IMG/VR virus record: IMGVR_UViG_3300031974_000601
Location: 1 to 29,939 of that record
Source: a virus
DNA: 29,939 nt
Direction: 5' to 3' (one strand)
Every line of letters starts with the position of its first letter. Position 1 is the stretch's first letter. The translations under genes were made by a program, and so were the position numbers. Below the pieces are notes generated by a model. That model had not been told where the DNA came from. It saw only the letters and a program-made list of their open reading frames with translations, and ran no database searches. Shown here one piece after another: positions 6,891 through 15,596 of this stretch.

Positions 6891-8723
6891 TTATCCTAAA
6901 GTCGCACTTTCCACAATATTTCTATCCAAACTTTGTGCAGAACTTACTTCATTACTTACCACATACGCCTTAACTGGCTTTTGTGAATCTTCCGCTAACA
7001 ATCCTGCTAACTGATTAGTAGCACCTGCACCTAAAACATTAAATTGTGGTGCTTGTGTAGCAGCAGCAGCAAACCCTGATGCCGATGGCGTAGCAGCACC
7101 ACCCTCAGCACCCCGACCTTTAGGAACTTTAACAGATTTAATTGCTTGTATTTGTTTAAAACCAGATGCAACCGCAACCGCTGCAGCAGCAGCACCTAAT
7201 GCAGGACCAACGATAGGAATACCTGCTAAAGATTTATAACTATCTGTTGCCGATTGATAAGTAGATATTAAAGTACCTGCTATCGCAGCAGCTTTACCTG
7301 CACTTGTTTGTTCACCTGCCAATGAAGCAAAATTCATAAGTAAACCACCGACTTTTGCTAAATTTTGTTTTTTGGCTTCCGCTTCGGCATCATCTATTTT
7401 TTTACTTGCTTCTGCGTCTTTTTCTTGTGCATCAAGTTTTTGTTCGGCATAATATGCTCTGATAGCTTCCTTTTCTTGTTCAGTAGCATTTAACCTATCT
7501 AATTCTGCTAACTTTCTTTGTTCCTCTAATTGTACTTTTTGTAAAAAAGATTCTGCTTCTTTATTTTCTGCCGCAGTAATTATTTCATCAAATATTTTAC
7601 CCCTCGCTAGTGCATCATCAATGCGTTTTTTATCAGCTTCGGCATTTTTCGCTTCTTGCTCTTTTCGCAACCTATCCGCTTCCGCAGCATCTTCACGCCT
7701 TGCAGTTGTTAATTCTGCGGTTAATGCTTTTTGTAACTTTAACCTTGCAGTTTGTTTTGATATTACATCGGCTTCTAATTGTGCTTGTTCGTCTAAATCT
7801 TCTTTTGTAGATTTTGATAAGGCGTTTTCTGTTTTCTTTGCTTCAAATCTTAATTGGGCAATAGCTATTTCTTTGTTTGCTAAATCTTCGCTTATCTTTC
7901 CTGCTTCTTCAAGGAATTCAATTCGCTCGGCTGCGGTAAATCTTTCTTTATCTGCTGACTGTTCCCTTAATTGTGCAATTTGTCTTTCTGCTTCTGCCCT
8001 TTCTACTAATAATCGTCTTGACCTCCTATCTATTTCTGCCCTTTGATCTGCAATTTTAGCAGCAGCGTTAGCGTCATCTTCTATTTCTTTAGCAAAGTCT
8101 TTTATTGATTCAGTTGCGGATGCGACTTTATCCGTAAAATCTTCTACACCAAGAACAACTTTTGCTGCTGCATTTGCCGCCACTTCTCCTGCTTCTGCAA
8201 ATTCACCACTAAATAATAACTTAACCGCTTTACCAAGTTGGGGGATAAGTTCAAGCATCCCCTCAAAACGATTCGTAATGTTTTCTACAATTAAATCCTT
8301 AAAATCTATAATGGCTTGTTTAGGATTCTCAAAAACCTCAATAATTTTTTCTCCTAAATCTGCTAATAAGTCTACAAGGTTACCTGTAATACTACCAAGA
8401 ACACCTAATATCTTTTGGAATTTATTTTGCCCTTCTTCACTTGCAGTAAAAGCAGCAGTCAAAGCACCAACCGCAACAATAAGAGCACCAATACCAGTAC
8501 TAATGATTGCTACCCGTAAAGATTTAAAACCACCCGTAACACCCTTTAAAGTACCTTTAAACGCATTGAATTTAGTGATTGCACCACCAGTCATTTTATT
8601 TAGCGAACCAGTTAATTCACCACTTACTTGTTGCGTTTCTTTTATTTCGCTATTAACACCCTGCAAACTTTGTTCAGCTTGTTTGGTGTTTGCTTTTACA
8701 TTAATTACTACTTCTTGCGCCAT
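6891..8723 (-). CDS. Tape measure protein
   Basis: This 610-aa protein sets tail length and is carried inside the tube. The N-terminal part (residues 1-60) is helical and polar. Residues 66-92 are hydrophobic (LRVAIISTGIGALIVAVGAL). A long, highly charged Ala/Glu/Lys/Arg coiled-coil spans about 200-450. A Gly/Ala-rich hydrophobic C-terminus (GIPIVGPALGAAAAAVAVAS) is typical of tape measure proteins. By the usual rule of about 1.5 angstroms per residue the tail would be near 90 nm (inference). It overlaps the 45-aa gene upstream by 16 bases. It is unusual in being separated from both the chaperone and tail tube genes. Confidence 0.88.
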   Translation of the reverse strand: MAQEVVINVKANTKQAEQSLQGVNSEIKETQQVSGELTGSLNKMTGGAITKFNAFKGTLKGVTGGFKSLRVAIISTGIGALIVAVGALTAAFTASEEGQNKFQKILGVLGSITGNLVDLLADLGEKIIEVFENPKQAIIDFKDLIVENITNRFEGMLELIPQLGKAVKLLFSGEFAEAGEVAANAAAKVVLGVEDFTDKVASATESIKDFAKEIEDDANAAAKIADQRAEIDRRSRRLLVERAEAERQIAQLREQSADKERFTAAERIEFLEEAGKISEDLANKEIAIAQLRFEAKKTENALSKSTKEDLDEQAQLEADVISKQTARLKLQKALTAELTTARREDAAEADRLRKEQEAKNAEADKKRIDDALARGKIFDEIITAAENKEAESFLQKVQLEEQRKLAELDRLNATEQEKEAIRAYYAEQKLDAQEKDAEASKKIDDAEAEAKKQNLAKVGGLLMNFASLAGEQTSAGKAAAIAGTLISTYQSATDSYKSLAGIPIVGPALGAAAAAVAVASGFKQIQAIKSVKVPKGRGAEGGAATPSASGFAAAATQAPQFNVLGAGATNQLAGLLAEDSQKPVKAYVVSNEVSSAQSLDRNIVESATLG

Positions 8724-8845
8724 TCTTTTCTAATTGTGGTTATTGCTTCCTTTAAGGTTTCTTCTAACTTATACTTACCTTTGGCGATGTCTATATATTC
8801 ACCGCTTACATCGTATTTTAAACCTTCTAATATTGTCTTTAACAT
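8708..8845 (-). CDS. Small tail-region protein, 45 aa
   Basis: This hand-found frame opens MLKTILEGLKYDVSGEYIDI and ends RKEWRKK. It overlaps the end of the 824-aa tail gene by seven bases and the tape measure start by 16 bases, which makes translational coupling likely. The GLKYDVSGEYIDIAKGKY pattern resembles other short proteins that precede tape measure genes in flavobacterial phages (recall). It could be a tape measure companion or tail completion factor; no domain is visible. Confidence 0.7.
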   Translation of the reverse strand: MLKTILEGLKYDVSGEYIDIAKGKYKLEETLKEAITTIRKEWRKK

Positions 8846-11313
8846 AAGTTTAGTTCTCTTAAAAGTTCTATTGTTTCTGGTTCGTTCTCGTAAACTTGTG
8901 TTCTTGCTTGTAATTCCTCAAGATTTGTTGTAAATGTTATTGCATCACTCACAACACTTACAATAATAGATGCCAAACCACTTAACGCCCCTACCGTACC
9001 ATAATATGCCTGAACACCTAACACATTTACATCTTCTATGTCTAAACCAGTATATTCATAATCTTCAATCAATGCCCCCGAAGGAATTATAGAATCGTGG
9101 TATCTACCGTTTAAATAAAGTAAATACTCAGTAGCACCACTTACAAATTTCCATTGGATCTTTCTATATTTTGAACTTGTTGGCGTAACTAATTCTACAT
9201 TTTCAGGTTTAGCAAGATCTGTTTTTTGGTTTATATTTTCAGGTAGGTTTACATTTACCGCAGGGGGTAAGTCGTTATATAAAACAAGTTTACTTTCCTC
9301 ATTTAGTAAGTTAGTGTTTACCGATTCGATCTTATAAGTGTTTTGCCCTATTCTAAATCTGTCATTTAATTTATAAGACAACAAAAGACCTAAAGGCAAA
9401 TAAGCCTTGTATGTAATTTTTCTTGCTGCTTGTTGAAATACCGAAGTAATAGAATCAAAGTAAAATCTATTATATAAACTTTCGTCTTGTTGGACTGCGC
9501 TATATTCATCAATTTGTGCGCCCCAATGTATTGAATTACCATTAGCATCAATGTTAGTAGGTGCGTTAAATTTATCTAAAGGGAAAACAGTACCATCACC
9601 ATTATGCCATCTTAAATAAGGCGTAGTCGTATCTCTTAATACAATACAATGAATCAAAGGCATTCCAACAATAGGTTCTAAATCTTGGTCTATCATTACC
9701 CCGTATTGCACCGTGCTTGGCGTACCACCCGAAGATAAAATCCTCTCAAAGTACATATGCTCAAAATCTAAAGCAACGGAATAATTACCGCCATCCATAT
9801 CTTCTGTTCCCGCGTTCCAATTCAAATCGCCAAACTTATTATTAGGATATGCTTGGTCATAAGCCATTATAGCAGCACTCTTTCTTCCCTTGTAACTAAA
9901 GTTTATTTCCTTATACGGTATTAATCTATCTACTTGTGTTGAAGTTACATCTACGTTTTCTGTAATGTCGTGTGTAACACCCGTTGATTGATAATCTTGC
10001 AACGGAAGTACATTTACTGTTTCATCTCCGTTTAGTTCTTTGTCAATAGATGCGGTCAGTTGGTGCATCTTAAACAAATTAATTACAAAATCATATACCT
10101 TCATTTCAGGCATTTGGTCTGGCACATCTAAATTACTTGCAACTGCAATAGCACTTGCGTTATAAACTGATGTTCCTGCATCTACCCAATTATCGGTATA
10201 ATTTGTTTTTGTGTGTTTCTTTATTTGTATTTCTTGAGTAGGACTAAATAAAGATTGACTTGTTATAATAAATTCTAAAAAGTAAGTTTGTGCAGAACCT
10301 TGTAATTCTTGGTTTATATTAAATGTATTTGAACCAGTTGCACTTGAATTATATAAAGGCGAACCGCTATCAGTTATTGCAAAATCATATGATAATGCAC
10401 CTGCAAAGGTTACATCATAAGTAAGTATTTCGTACTTAACATAATCAAAGTTTGGGTATGGTTCGTTAAACACAAATAAACCACCTTCGGCATTTCTAAA
10501 ATCTGTACCGCTTGTTAATGTCCAAGTTGAGGTGTCGGAAAAATAAGTTTTTAATTCGTTTTGTTCTGTGGTCTGCGTCATTACCCCTGCTTCTTTGTGC
10601 AGCCACATATATAAATTCTTGAAGTAGGTTGTATTAAAGAAGTCTTGACTAAATGTTAAATCATATTTTTCTTCAATAGCATCTACAATAGCTTTTAGTT
10701 TTAAAGATGGTTTTAAATCTGTCAATCCTAAAAAATAATTAGGAGATGTTTCACCATTATAATCAGATACAATATCTGTACCCGTATATCTAAAAGGTCT
10801 TGAATGTGAAATGAAGCTATATTTAATATTTCCGCTATGTATTTGTGTGCGATTATTAAAACTATGTCTAATGGTTAGATTGTTATATAAATGATTATAA
10901 TTATTTAAACCATAACTACCACCCGTAAGCATTGATAAAGTATCTTCACCAAATAAGTCTTTTAAGGCTACCGCATTACCAAAGAAAGTGACTTGATATG
11001 ATTCAGGTGAATTGTCTTTTAGTTTAACACCGCTTAACCTTAACTTACCATCTTTGTATCTTATTCCGTTGACATTTAAGTAAGCATCGACCTTATACCG
11101 TGCGTCAAATGTATTTCCTACAATGTTAAAATTATAATAGTGCTTAAATATTCTGTTATTTGTAGGTGAAGCAGGAAGTGTAAATTGTCTTGAGTATGCA
11201 GTATAGATTTTAGATATATCTTTGACATTAGCAATACTATCTGAAATAGTAATGCTTTCATCTTTAAACATATCTACTTGTTCACCATCTACAAAAAGTT
11301 GTACTATCTGCAT
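8839..11313 (-). CDS. Large tail structural protein, 824 aa
   Basis: The N-terminus (MQIVQLFVDGEQVDMFKDES, then TAYSRQFTLPASPTNNRIFK) is a recognisable beginning of large tail or baseplate proteins of Bacteroidota phages. The body is beta-rich. Residues about 690-790 (WKFVSGATEYLLYLNGRY, then VQAYYGTVGALSG) look like a fibronectin type III domain, a common adhesion or spacing module in tails. It starts directly after the stop of the 345-aa gene (TAGATG). A distal tail or baseplate hub role upstream of the tape measure is inferred; the exact position in the virion is unknown. Confidence 0.72.
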   Translation of the reverse strand: MQIVQLFVDGEQVDMFKDESITISDSIANVKDISKIYTAYSRQFTLPASPTNNRIFKHYYNFNIVGNTFDARYKVDAYLNVNGIRYKDGKLRLSGVKLKDNSPESYQVTFFGNAVALKDLFGEDTLSMLTGGSYGLNNYNHLYNNLTIRHSFNNRTQIHSGNIKYSFISHSRPFRYTGTDIVSDYNGETSPNYFLGLTDLKPSLKLKAIVDAIEEKYDLTFSQDFFNTTYFKNLYMWLHKEAGVMTQTTEQNELKTYFSDTSTWTLTSGTDFRNAEGGLFVFNEPYPNFDYVKYEILTYDVTFAGALSYDFAITDSGSPLYNSSATGSNTFNINQELQGSAQTYFLEFIITSQSLFSPTQEIQIKKHTKTNYTDNWVDAGTSVYNASAIAVASNLDVPDQMPEMKVYDFVINLFKMHQLTASIDKELNGDETVNVLPLQDYQSTGVTHDITENVDVTSTQVDRLIPYKEINFSYKGRKSAAIMAYDQAYPNNKFGDLNWNAGTEDMDGGNYSVALDFEHMYFERILSSGGTPSTVQYGVMIDQDLEPIVGMPLIHCIVLRDTTTPYLRWHNGDGTVFPLDKFNAPTNIDANGNSIHWGAQIDEYSAVQQDESLYNRFYFDSITSVFQQAARKITYKAYLPLGLLLSYKLNDRFRIGQNTYKIESVNTNLLNEESKLVLYNDLPPAVNVNLPENINQKTDLAKPENVELVTPTSSKYRKIQWKFVSGATEYLLYLNGRYHDSIIPSGALIEDYEYTGLDIEDVNVLGVQAYYGTVGALSGLASIIVSVVSDAITFTTNLEELQARTQVYENEPETIELLRELNLC

Positions 11314-12351
11314 CTATCGGATGTTTTGTACTACATCATTAGCAAATTCAATATCTAAAGTGTAGTTAATCAGTTTATCGTTTCGGCTTGTCTTGTAACT
11401 AATAGAACTTGATGAAATATTACAAGGTAATTCTTGACTATCGTAATAAATCCATACGTTCTCGCTTAATAGCAGTTCTTTAAATACGTCATTATTGTTC
11501 TCTGGGTAAAAACCACTATTCAAAGTCAAAGATTCATTAGCGTTCTTTAAAACGATTGATTTCTGTGCTACTGTTAGATTATAATTACCGTTACTTACAA
11601 TATTCTTTTTATAATAAGTTACATTAGTGTTCATATTCCTTACAGACTTCTTAAAAAATGTTTGGCTTTGTAATGCACCATATTTATTTACAAATGTTAG
11701 TCTATAAGGTGTATCTAAACATTCTTCTACGTTTTCTACGGTGTAAGTATAAATATCAGCACCCAATCTAACCTCTACTTCATCTACATTTGCAGTTCCA
11801 CCAGTATTTGAAAAATATTGTACTTGGTCATAGCTATTTGAAGTACTTACAATAGTTTCTGAATTTACTAATACATTATCTTTTAAAAATCTAATAATAG
11901 CACCGTTATAAGAATTATCTACTGGGAATCTTAATAAATGGTCTTTACTTTTTACTATATGTGTATTTGATAATAAAGCTATTTTATCTAATTGCGGATT
12001 AACATCTTCTTCAAAATATCCATACCCATCAAATCCTCTTAACTGCACCATTGTTTGTACTGATGAACTGTTAATAAAATACCTTGTTACTTGATAATCT
12101 ACCCAAACATTATTTTTGATGGCAGTATTATTTACAAAGTTTAAGGTCATTTCAATATAATCCTTTACCAAGTCTGCTATTTCAAAATCCACCCTTGCAC
12201 TTACTGCATTAGAACTTAAAGTATAAGTAGGATCAGCAGGTCTATCAGTAGTTTGTACCCCCGTATAAATATATACATCAATAGAAGCCGATACCATCCC
12301 AGCTTGAGTAGTGCTTACATAATATGGACTTCTTACATTAATCTTAGCCAT
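11314..12351 (-). CDS. Tail structural protein, 345 aa
   Basis: This beta-rich protein opens MAKINVRSPYYVSTTQAGMV and has long stretches of alternating hydrophobic and polar residues typical of phage tail proteins. It overlaps the end of the gp10-like gene by eight bases and joins the 824-aa tail gene without a gap, so these are probably co-translated partners. The opening SPYYVSTTQAGM resembles other flavobacterial phage tail proteins. I see no enzymatic motif. A distal tail or baseplate component is the likely role. Confidence 0.65.
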   Translation of the reverse strand: MAKINVRSPYYVSTTQAGMVSASIDVYIYTGVQTTDRPADPTYTLSSNAVSARVDFEIADLVKDYIEMTLNFVNNTAIKNNVWVDYQVTRYFINSSSVQTMVQLRGFDGYGYFEEDVNPQLDKIALLSNTHIVKSKDHLLRFPVDNSYNGAIIRFLKDNVLVNSETIVSTSNSYDQVQYFSNTGGTANVDEVEVRLGADIYTYTVENVEECLDTPYRLTFVNKYGALQSQTFFKKSVRNMNTNVTYYKKNIVSNGNYNLTVAQKSIVLKNANESLTLNSGFYPENNNDVFKELLLSENVWIYYDSQELPCNISSSSISYKTSRNDKLINYTLDIEFANDVVQNIR

Positions 12352-12859
12352 CTAATTGTTGTTTTGTTACGAATTGTAAAAATGCTTCTGTATCTAAAGC
12401 AAAAGCAGATTCTAATTCTTTAGGTAAATCTTTTGAATATTTTAAAAATGGTTTTGTAAAAAATAAACTTGGTTTTATTCCGTTAAAAAATATGCTTCTT
12501 GCTATTAAAAAATTTAAACTTGTTCTTTTTATAAATCTGCCTTGTTCATCTCTCGGTGCTATCCCCTTTTTTACTGTCCACTTATCTAACTTACTTGGCG
12601 GTGGCATTTTATCTCTATAAGAGTAAGGCGTATTGTATTTCTTATTAATACCGCTTACCCCCTTGTCTTGAAATGTACCGTATTCAGCCATTTCAATATT
12701 GAACTGTAAACTTCTTTCCGTTACCTTTACTTCACCACCCTTAATGCTTCTTTCTAAATTCCCACCACCTTTGTTATCTTTACGCAGGTTCTTTTTAGAT
12801 TCTTGTACAACCTTATCCCTAAATACTTCTAATGCCTTTTTAAAGTTGTCTAGTTGCAT
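12344..12859 (-). CDS. HK97 gp10-like / tail completion protein
   Basis: This 171-aa protein starts with a helix rich in Lys (FKKALEVFRDKVVQESKKNLR), then LERSIKGGEVKVTERSLQFN and AEYGTFQDKGVSG. The pattern of helix, 'R.sI...' and 'aeYG.f.d.G' is characteristic of HK97 gp10-type neck and tail-completion proteins. It is basic overall. It overlaps the preceding 157-aa gene by ten bases and the next gene by eight. The role would be in the joint between head and tail. The call relies on motif order plus neighbourhood. Confidence 0.65.
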   Translation of the reverse strand: MQLDNFKKALEVFRDKVVQESKKNLRKDNKGGGNLERSIKGGEVKVTERSLQFNIEMAEYGTFQDKGVSGINKKYNTPYSYRDKMPPPSKLDKWTVKKGIAPRDEQGRFIKRTSLNFLIARSIFFNGIKPSLFFTKPFLKYSKDLPKELESAFALDTEAFLQFVTKQQLDG

Positions 12860-13323
12860 ATATCAATGTTGTTCATAGTAACTACATCAAACGTACTTAC
12901 CCATCCAGCCAATTCATTTTCAAACCTATCGTAAAACGCTTCAAGACTTGCGCTGCCTTCTAAATGATATCCATCTTGGTGTGGTGTACCCTTTCTTAAT
13001 TTTTGTTGCAATCTGTTCAATACCGACAACTGAGTATTTAATACATCTTGCCTATTATCATTTCCAACAAATATATCAGTCGTTTCGTCTTTACTTGTAT
13101 CCACCAAGTCCATAGCCATAACCGAAAGATTATACGATAAAGTTTGTCCATTGTCCGTTACGTTGTTTATCATTATATGTGATAAAGGAAAGATAGTTTG
13201 TTTGTTTAAGTCTACTTCGGTAATATCACCAAAGGTTACTGTATTGACGTTTTCATCTGCTTGTAAGATGTCTTTTATCTTTGTGGTTAAATCGTAGAAT
13301 GATTGAATCCCCCTGTATGTCAT
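12850..13323 (-). CDS. Tail terminator-like protein, 157 aa
   Basis: This protein opens MTYRGIQSFYDLTTKIKDIL and contains SHIMINNVTDNGQTLSYNLS and VMAMDLVD. Mixed alpha/beta proteins of about 150 residues next to gp10-like proteins are usually tail terminators that cap the tube. The segment LNRLQQKLRKG followed by a C-terminal beta region fits that family type. It overlaps the chaperone frame by four bases. Assigned from length, order and general pattern only. Confidence 0.5.
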   Translation of the reverse strand: MTYRGIQSFYDLTTKIKDILQADENVNTVTFGDITEVDLNKQTIFPLSHIMINNVTDNGQTLSYNLSVMAMDLVDTSKDETTDIFVGNDNRQDVLNTQLSVLNRLQQKLRKGTPHQDGYHLEGSASLEAFYDRFENELAGWVSTFDVVTMNNIDICN

Positions 13324-13574
13324 CGCATTTTTCTTTTAAGTTCTTGTGCTTCTATGTCAGCTTTTTCTTTTTTAAACATCAACATCAATAAGCAAGTATT
13401 TACGTTTAATTCTGTTATTTCGTCAAACTTTGAAACGTCACCATCGGCAAGTGCATAAACTGATTGATACCATCCCCACTTAGCACCGAAATTTGCTCTG
13501 GCGTCAAGTCCTCCTTGTGTTCCTCCTGTAAATAAGCTATCATAGCTTTCGACAATTCGATTCCTAAATTCCAA
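13320..13574 (-). CDS. Tail chaperone frameshift extension (T-like frame)
   Basis: The frame lies in the -1 register relative to the 218-aa gene and overlaps it by 160 bases. It has no good independent start: TTG at 13574 lies within the T-run. It encodes 84 residues including NFGAKWGWYQSVYALADGDV and ends ELKRKMR, a pattern I recognise from C-terminal extensions of tail assembly chaperones. Most likely it is expressed only as a fusion with the first 166 residues of the upstream frame, giving a product of about 250 aa (13320-14071). Use of the TTG start is the alternative. Confidence 0.7.
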   Translation of the reverse strand: MEFRNRIVESYDSLFTGGTQGGLDARANFGAKWGWYQSVYALADGDVSKFDEITELNVNTCLLMLMFKKEKADIEAQELKRKMR

Positions 13575-14071
13575 AAAAAAAGCATAGAACTAACAACTGC
13601 ATCCATCGGTGTATGTAACATTGCTTGATGGTAATTATCCCCTCTGTAATCTTCTATTAAATACTTTTCTTTTATTTTTTGTTTTATTGGTCGGTATAAT
13701 ACCGCCATTGCTTTGTGTAGGTTTTTAATATCACCTATTGAATTGTCTAAATCGATATATTCGCCAAAGGTCATATCTTCTAACTTTGGTATAAAACCAA
13801 ATTCTGTATCACCTATTGTAAAGTTTCGTACTAAGTCAGGTTTTTGCTCAAGTGTTTTAGTTATCATTTCGGTTACGTTGTCAATGTCAGACTTACGATA
13901 TTTAAGCGCATCACTCAAAGGCAAATCACAAAATATTTGCAGCATCTTTTCTTGTATAAACAAGTCGTTAGCATCTGCATCTTTATTTACTTCTAATACC
14001 TTGTGAAATTCTTGGTATTTGTATAAAGGTATATCTGATAAATCAGTAGGTACTTTTATCTTTACTTCCAT
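13415..14071 (-). CDS. Tail assembly chaperone (G-like)
   Basis: This 218-aa protein opens MEVKIKVPTDLSDIPLYKYQ and is largely helical with no enzymatic motif. Its identity is suggested by an overlapping -1 frame and a run of nine T residues on the coding strand at codons 163-167 (M-L-F-F-W). This is the classic arrangement of lambda G and GT chaperones, which bind the tape measure and recruit tail-tube subunits. A repeated upstream motif lies four bases before ATG. Unusually it directly follows the large terminase rather than sitting between tail tube and tape measure genes. Confidence 0.7.
   Translation of the reverse strand: MEVKIKVPTDLSDIPLYKYQEFHKVLEVNKDADANDLFIQEKMLQIFCDLPLSDALKYRKSDIDNVTEMITKTLEQKPDLVRNFTIGDTEFGFIPKLEDMTFGEYIDLDNSIGDIKNLHKAMAVLYRPIKQKIKEKYLIEDYRGDNYHQAMLHTPMDAVVSSMLFFWNLGIELSKAMIAYLQEEHKEDLTPEQISVLSGDGINQFMHLPMVTFQSLTK
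13574..13580 (-). other. -1 ribosomal frameshift slippery site
   Basis: On the coding strand the sequence is CTT TTT TTT TGG in the upstream frame. It contains a canonical X-XXY-YYZ heptamer T-TTT-TTT ending at Phe166. Slipping back one base continues as TTG GAA TTT in the overlapping frame, which stays open to 13320. I could not confirm a stimulatory stem-loop or pseudoknot by eye. Confidence 0.65.
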
Positions 14072-14075
14072 ATAT

Positions 14076-14098
14076 ATAAAACGATTTTATTTTAAATT
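14076..14098 (-). promoter_or_regulatory. Start-proximal repeated motif, copy 4
   Basis: Minus-strand AAAATTTAAAATAAAATCG then TTTTAT ends four bases before the ATG at 14071. The ATAAAA-TCG-TTTTAT core is a clear inverted repeat with 6-bp arms. It lies in the 30-base gap after the large terminase gene. Confidence 0.55.
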
Positions 14099-14101
14099 TT
14101 T

Positions 14102-15265
14102 TTATCTAACTGCGTATTTTCCGTAGTTCGGCTTAGATAACATATTGTAGGTAGCGTAACGCAAACTATCAATCGTGTGATTATTTGCGTCTCGTGGAAC
14201 ATTTGTTAATTTTCCGCTTTTATCTTCTATCCATTTATAGTTTCTAAATTCTTGTATCATATTTTCAGAACTAGATAGAATGTGTAATTTATAACGCTTT
14301 AATAAATCAATACCAGCATTAACAGAATCTTTACCCTTTATGGTTGGTCTTGTATTTAAACCCATTCTTCTTAATTCATCTATCAATCTTGGTTCAGCAC
14401 TATCACAAAAAACCGTATCACGATTAACGCCAATTTCCCGCAGCTTTGAATAAATATCATTAGCGGTCATTTTGGTTTGATAGAAATGTTCTTGGCAATA
14501 TAAATTATAGTCTTTTTGATAAACAGAAACTAAGACAGTCGGATCATTAACATAACCAAAGTCCATACCATATGAAATAAACTGGGCATCTTCTGGTATT
14601 TTATTTACTTCTGTGTATTGGAATATTGTGCTTTTACTTATTCCTCTTTCACCAAGTCCATAGATCTGCCAGTAGGTTTCGTCAGTTTCCCTTAATAATT
14701 CTATTTCACTTACTATACTTTCATCTAAAAAAGGATTGTCTAAATATGTGGTCCTATAAAATTCTGCATCTTCTCTTGGTATTACATTATCATATATCCA
14801 AGAATATTCATCAGATGGGTTATAATCTAATATGATTTTTTCAGATGTTCGAAATACTAACTGCTGCCAATCTTCAAAAAAAAGTTCGTTAGCTTCGTTT
14901 ATAAATAGTACATCTCTTTTTCTCCCTCTTACTTTTTGTGGCTGATCTAATGAAATAAACTCAACAAGGTTACCAAATAGTTCGTATTCGCTATTTGATT
15001 TGTTGTGATATTCCTCTGAGTAAATTTTGTATTGCTTAAGAATATCTAAGAAATCACGCATAACAGACGCTCTAACACTTGGAAATGTTTTGCGACAGAT
15101 TGTTATGGTTTTTCCCTTAAACTTTGTGCAGTAGTCAAAAATAAGCCAGAGCAATATGTTATAGGTTTTACCGCTTCGTGTTCCCCCTTGCTCTATTGTT
15201 ATTTTTTTGTTTGACCTTTGTAAATGTTTAAATATTACATTAGTCTCTATCAGTTGTTTTGTCAA
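14102..15265 (-). CDS. terL: Terminase large subunit
   Basis: This 387-aa DNA packaging motor protein carries both activities. The ATPase has Walker A GGTRSGKT (27-34), Walker B VLFINEA (119-125) and motif III ILDYNPS (145-151). The RNase H-like nuclease has Asp235 (GMDFGY), Asp288 (CDSAEP) and Asp366 (HTIDSLRY). The length and motif spacing fit the PBSX-type (Terminase_3/6) subunits. The start is TTG at 15265, overlapping the small subunit by 26 bases. I see no in-frame ATG before the Walker A region, so an unusual start codon is likely real. Confidence 0.95.
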   Translation of the reverse strand: MTKQLIETNVIFKHLQRSNKKITIEQGGTRSGKTYNILLWLIFDYCTKFKGKTITICRKTFPSVRASVMRDFLDILKQYKIYSEEYHNKSNSEYELFGNLVEFISLDQPQKVRGRKRDVLFINEANELFFEDWQQLVFRTSEKIILDYNPSDEYSWIYDNVIPREDAEFYRTTYLDNPFLDESIVSEIELLRETDETYWQIYGLGERGISKSTIFQYTEVNKIPEDAQFISYGMDFGYVNDPTVLVSVYQKDYNLYCQEHFYQTKMTANDIYSKLREIGVNRDTVFCDSAEPRLIDELRRMGLNTRPTIKGKDSVNAGIDLLKRYKLHILSSSENMIQEFRNYKWIEDKSGKLTNVPRDANNHTIDSLRYATYNMLSKPNYGKYAVR

Positions 15266-15596
15266 TGATATCTATTTGAAAGTTTGTAGGCATTCCATCT
15301 GCGCCAGTTATTTCTTGGCGCTCTATATATCCTCGTTTCTTGCCTTTTGTCTTTAAATAAAATATTGTTGCGGTTGTGTTACCGTCTTTGATTTGTTTGT
15401 GTAGTTGGCTTTCTGCAAAGTCTAAAGTAATATTTTGAATATCGTCTACTTCCTTTGCAAATTCTTCATCGTCTTTAAGCCATTGGTAAAATTGTGTTCT
15501 ACCAATACCAACAGTTTTGCAAGCAGTTGTAACCACGCCTAAAGACTTCTCTAATGCTTCTATAATTGCTTTTTTATGTTGTTCGGTTTTGTTCAT
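15240..15596 (-). CDS. terS: Terminase small subunit
   Basis: This 118-aa protein has an N-terminal helix-turn-helix (residues about 5-40: AIIEALEKSLGVVTTACKTV, then GIGRTQFYQWLKDD), as used by small terminase subunits to bind the packaging site. A helical oligomerisation region with HKQIKDGNTTATIFYLKTKG follows, a hallmark of this phage HTH family. It overlaps the dioxygenase gene by four bases and the large subunit by 26. Position and motif agree. Confidence 0.88.
   Translation of the reverse strand: MNKTEQHKKAIIEALEKSLGVVTTACKTVGIGRTQFYQWLKDDEEFAKEVDDIQNITLDFAESQLHKQIKDGNTTATIFYLKTKGKKRGYIERQEITGADGMPTNFQIDIIDKTTDRD

Noticed and set aside
7621-8733. Long open frames on the plus strand opposite the tape measure gene (141 and 151 codons)
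   Set aside because: They lie wholly antisense to a clear tape measure coding sequence, have Ser/Leu/Ala-rich composition that mirrors its Glu/Lys/Ala codons, and no plus-strand promoter or neighbour supports them.
11541-11556. Further copy of the AAAACGATT motif
   Set aside because: It lies inside the 345-aa tail gene and lacks the ATAAAA arm and the spacing to a start codon, so it is chance in AT-rich coding sequence.
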